Positions 61,760 to 64,000 of a stretch of DNA of 64,000 nt are shown piece after piece. The stretch comes from JAXMHQ01 sp046346665. Lineage in GTDB: Bacteria; Verrucomicrobiota; Verrucomicrobiia; Limisphaerales; JAXMHQ01. The DNA lies in NCBI GenBank assembly GCA_046346665.1, contig JAXMHQ010000017.1:41741-105740 (forward strand). The letters are read 5' to 3'. Positions within the stretch are counted from its first letter, which is position 1, and each line of letters starts with the position of its first letter. A model generated the notes under the pieces. The model was given only the letters and a program-made list of their open reading frames with translations, made no database searches and had not been told where the DNA came from. The position numbers were made by a program, and so were the translations under genes.

Positions 61760-62626
61760 ATGTACCTGACCATGAGCTTGAACTTGGGATCCGGCGCGTC
61801 CTTGAGGCGGCGCGGGAGGTATCTTCTTTTCTTTTTTCCAATTTGCCTGATTTGGATGGCTTGTGGAGCGGTGGTTTGGGGGCAGGGTGTTCCGCGGGGC
61901 GCGGCCGGGGAGGGGCAGCCTGCTCGGACGATGGCGGAGCGGAGTCCGGCGGTTTCGGCGCCTGCGGGGGGAGGCAGTTTTTTTGCGGGGCTGACGGCGA
62001 TTTCGCTGACCAACACGGCGCCTCCGAGTCCGTTGCCGCGGCCTGCGGCGTCTGCGGCGAAGGCGGCAGCGGCGCCGGCTGGAGGGCCCGATGAAATCGC
62101 CGGTTTGATGGGGTTGGATGCGCAATATCGTCGGGCGATCGGCGGGAGCCTGGCGGGGTTGGTGGAATTTTCTTTCACGCCGCAGGTGACGGTGGGGCCG
62201 TGCGGAGTGGTGGGGATGGTTCTTGGGTTTGGTCCGTGCCAGTTGCGGCCGGGGAGTTCGGCGGATTCGATGTTGACGCAGCCGGCGTTTGGGGAGATCG
62301 GGTTATTTGGGAAGCAATATTTTTGCGCCGCAGGGCGGCTGGTGCGGCCTTATTTTTTGGCGGGGCTGAGCTGGGCGCGGCTGGCGTGGGATTACAAGAC
62401 GCCGATGCCGACGGAATGGGGGCCGGTGGAGATGGACCGTGTGGACGGGGTGGATTTGTATTCCGGGCTGGGGTTGAGTGCGACGTTCAGGCGGCGCTGG
62501 GAATTTTTCGGGGAGATTTCGGGGGGTGGACTTGGGTTGCCTTCGACGACGACGATGGGGTTGGTGAGTCCGTTTTCGAGCTTTGCTTATGTGGGGGCCA
62601 AGGCGGGATTCAGCCTGGAGTTCTGA
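61760..62626 (+). CDS. Outer-membrane beta-barrel-like protein, unknown function
   Basis: 288 residues. Basic lead then hydrophobic YLLFFFPICLIWMACGAVVW (signal peptide), a Pro/Ala-rich linker to about 110, then alternating strands: GSLAGLVEFSFTPQVTVGPC, AFGEIGLFGKQYFCAAGRLV, RPYFLAGLSWARLAWDY, DLYSGLGLSATFRRRWEFFG, YVGAKAGFSLEF. The terminal Phe is the outer-membrane barrel signature. No conserved family recognised. ATG 61772 is an alternative start. Confidence 0.6.
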   Translation: MYLTMSLNLGSGASLRRRGRYLLFFFPICLIWMACGAVVWGQGVPRGAAGEGQPARTMAERSPAVSAPAGGGSFFAGLTAISLTNTAPPSPLPRPAASAAKAAAAPAGGPDEIAGLMGLDAQYRRAIGGSLAGLVEFSFTPQVTVGPCGVVGMVLGFGPCQLRPGSSADSMLTQPAFGEIGLFGKQYFCAAGRLVRPYFLAGLSWARLAWDYKTPMPTEWGPVEMDRVDGVDLYSGLGLSATFRRRWEFFGEISGGGLGLPSTTTMGLVSPFSSFAYVGAKAGFSLEF

Positions 62627-62689
62627 TAAATTAGCGCTTGCAAGTGTGCCGGCGGCTGGTAATTTCCCCGTTCCTTAATTACTGATTTT

Positions 62690-62959
62690 ATGGCGCGATG
62701 TGAATTGACTGGCAAGGGCCCGATAAAGGGCAGCATCATCTGGCGGAGTGGCAAGCCGAAGAAGCAGGGCGGCATCGGCACGCACGTGACGGCCATCACG
62801 AAGCGCCGTTTTCTGCCCAATTTGCAGCGGGTCAAAGCGGTTATGCCGAGCGGCGAAGTCCGTTACATCAAGGTCACCGCCGCCGCGCTGAAAAAGGGCA
62901 TGGTCGTGAAGGCGCCGAAGCGCACCTGGAAGAAGGACGCGGCGGCCGCAAAGGCCTGA
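62690..62959 (+). CDS. rpmB: Ribosomal protein L28
   Basis: 89 residues. MARCELTGKGPIKGSIIWRS start, then RRFLPNLQRVKAVMPSGEVR and VTAAALKKGMVVKAPKRTW. The zinc-less form (single Cys). Starts the converging end with smpB and is followed by a word-hairpin with T run. Length is normal for L28 with a short Lys/Ala tail. Confidence 0.95.
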   Translation: MARCELTGKGPIKGSIIWRSGKPKKQGGIGTHVTAITKRRFLPNLQRVKAVMPSGEVRYIKVTAAALKKGMVVKAPKRTWKKDAAAAKA

Positions 62960-62968
62960 GAAACATTT

Positions 62969-63032
62969 ATCCGCAGATTAAGCCGATTGCCGCAGATTAT
63001 CTGCGAAATCTGTGAAATCTGCGGATTTTTTT
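62969..63032 (+). terminator. TCTGCGGA-word hairpin acting as rpmB terminator
   Basis: The left arm ATCCGCAGATTAAGCCGATT and right arm TCTGTGAAATCTGCGGAT form a word-built stem, followed by TTTTTTT. It belongs to the same hairpin family as 11978 and 28063, here placed as a terminator between convergent rpmB and smpB. Confidence 0.8.
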
Positions 63033-63036
63033 CGTT

Positions 63037-63498
63037 TTATCGGTCGGGATCGCGCCGCATGGTGGCGCGTTTGAGTTCGCGGTCCGATTCTTTTTTCTTC
63101 AGATCTTCCCGTTTATCGTATTGGGCTTTGCCTTTGCCGACGGCGAGGGAGACTTTCACTTTGCCGTTTTTCCAGTAGAAGGAGAGGGGGACTAGGGCGT
63201 TGCCTTTGACGGAGGCGAGTTCGAACAACTTCCGGATTTCGGATTTGTGCAGGAGCAGTTTCCGAACGGCTTTGGGAGCGTGGTTCTGGCGGTTGCCCTG
63301 GGCGTATTCGTCGATGTGGGCATTATGGAGCCAGACCTCCTGGTCATCGACGCGGGCGAAGGCGTCGCTGATCTGTCCTTTGCCGGCGCGGAGGGCTTTG
63401 ACTTCGGTGCCGTGCAGGACGATTCCGGCTTCGAAGGTCTCGAGGATGTGGTAATCCCGGCGAGCTTTCGAATTGGACACAATATCCTTCGTGCCCAT
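63037..63498 (-). CDS. smpB: SsrA (tmRNA)-binding protein
   Basis: 153 residues. SKARRDYHILETFEAGIVLH, GTEVKALRAGKGQISDAFAR, WLHNAHIDEYAQGNRQNHAP, RKLLLHKSEIRKLF, ALVPLSFYWKNGKVKVSLAV, GKGKAQYDKREDLKKKESDR. Binds tmRNA for ribosome rescue; the basic C-terminal tail that enters the mRNA channel is complete. rpoZ lies 14 bases upstream on the same strand. Confidence 0.97.
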   Translation of the reverse strand: MGTKDIVSNSKARRDYHILETFEAGIVLHGTEVKALRAGKGQISDAFARVDDQEVWLHNAHIDEYAQGNRQNHAPKAVRKLLLHKSEIRKLFELASVKGNALVPLSFYWKNGKVKVSLAVGKGKAQYDKREDLKKKESDRELKRATMRRDPDR

Positions 63499-63512
63499 GG
63501 GACCGCGGGAAG

Positions 63513-63770
63513 CTAGTGCTTCTTGGCGCGTTTTTTGTTGGAGGGCCGGACGAGCTCGACGGTCTCCGGCATTTCGAAGCCCATTTTATCCTCGATGATT
63601 TCGAGCAGGGCGGTATCGGCGGCCCCGAGGTTGCCGACTTCGCTGATGAGCGGGCGGCTGCTGGCCCCGACGCCGGAGTTGAGCTGGCGAACGCGGCGCG
63701 AGACGAGGTTGATCAGAACGTTGGGATTTCCAACCTTCTCCAGGGCTTTTTTTGTCAGATCGGCGTTCAA
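63513..63770 (-). CDS. rpoZ: RNA polymerase omega subunit
   Basis: 85 residues. LEKVGNPNVLINLVSRRVRQ and LGAADTALLEIIEDKMGFEM match the omega core, which chaperones the beta-prime subunit. The C-terminus is basic (SNKKRAKKH). Upstream of smpB with a 14-base gap, so both probably share a transcript. Confidence 0.85.
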   Translation of the reverse strand: MNADLTKKALEKVGNPNVLINLVSRRVRQLNSGVGASSRPLISEVGNLGAADTALLEIIEDKMGFEMPETVELVRPSNKKRAKKH

Positions 63771-63849
63771 GGTGTTGGCAAAAGTAATGAATTAAGAGGC
63801 TAAAAATAGCGGTCTGGGCCACGAAAGCAATAGAAAAAATGGCTAAATG

Positions 63850-64000
63850 AAACCACGGATGGACGCGGATGGACACGGATGGGGAAAGGCACTTTGACGC
63901 GAATTGACGCGAATTGTCGCTAATTCGTTTTGGAAAAACTCGAGGTAATTCGCCTCAATGTCATTTCTGGTTCCGATCCGTGTTCATCCGTGTTCATCCG
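63850..64000. repeat. Word-repeat block running off the window end
   Basis: ACGGATGGACGCGGATGGAC at 63856 faces GATCCGTGTTCATCCGTGTT near the window end, and inside it CGCGAATTGACGCGAATTGT (63899) faces GAGGTAATTCGCCTC (63942). Nested hairpins of two word families. The right end is outside the window. No gene is seen here. Confidence 0.7.

Overview
The window is about 64 kb of high-GC bacterial chromosome. It most likely comes from a Verrucomicrobiota member, perhaps of the Limisphaerales/Pedosphaera kind; this is inferred from content, with no 16S rRNA in view. Supporting signs are secreted proteins ending in PEP-CTERM tails (VPEPSSLA... or VPEPTTLS... ending RRSRR), a Cys-type sulfatase, a serpin, very large secreted carbohydrate-active enzymes carrying LamG-like and Ig-like modules, an H-X9-DG type pseudopilin, a TIGR03790 protein and intergenic DNA packed with inverted repeats. 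Housekeeping genes are complete and typical. The clear damage is one decayed insertion sequence, one frameshifted hybrid kinase and a few gene remnants.

Layout. 0-6 kb: C-terminal part of nadB, then a 1446-residue GH32 fructan hydrolase. 6-11 kb: sulfatase with a coupled outer-membrane protein, a serpin, and a stray duplicated piece of that serpin. 11-15 kb: GIY-YIG protein, repeat block, tRNA-Asn, cation/proton antiporter with an LssY_C protein, ModA. 15-22.6 kb: pectin module (GH28 polygalacturonase, Ig-rich pectate lyase, PEP-CTERM protein) and a pseudopilin. 22.7-23.9 kb: a REP-associated tyrosine transposase (RAYT) with one REP before it and a tandem array of seven after it. 23.9-28 kb: mpl, GH5 hydrolase, thrC. 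28.3-32.4 kb, minus strand: prs-rplY-pth-rpsF-ssb-rplI. 32.6-33.9 kb: decayed IS4-like element. 33.9-37.2 kb: hybrid sensor kinase split by a frameshift. 37.6-42.2 kb: DinB-like protein, alaS and two GNAT genes. 42.3-46.7 kb: FIST sensor with hybrid kinase, YjfB-like protein, DUF4412 protein. 46.8-51.8 kb: TIGR03790 protein and two related PEP-CTERM proteins. 52-57 kb: TPP riboswitch-thiC, DUF4256, arsR-SRPBCC pair, DUF5069, cupin. 57-64 kb: heptapeptide-repeat protein, alpha/beta hydrolase, rsmH, RRM protein, methyltransferase, barrel-like protein, rpmB, smpB, rpoZ.

How it works together. The sulfatase, GH32, GH28, pectate lyase and GH5 genes point to a cell that degrades plant or algal polysaccharides outside the cytoplasm. 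The two PAS/hybrid kinases and the FIST protein suggest nutrient or redox sensing. The prs-to-rplI operon links PRPP supply to translation and replication.

The most unusual feature is the repeat landscape. Many gaps hold long hairpins whose arms are built from several tandem copies of a short word (TCTGCGGA, GGATT, GGAGT, CGCGAATT), and different words recur at distant sites. Together with the RAYT-REP array, this is the best candidate here for an under-described system of mobile or recombinogenic repeats.
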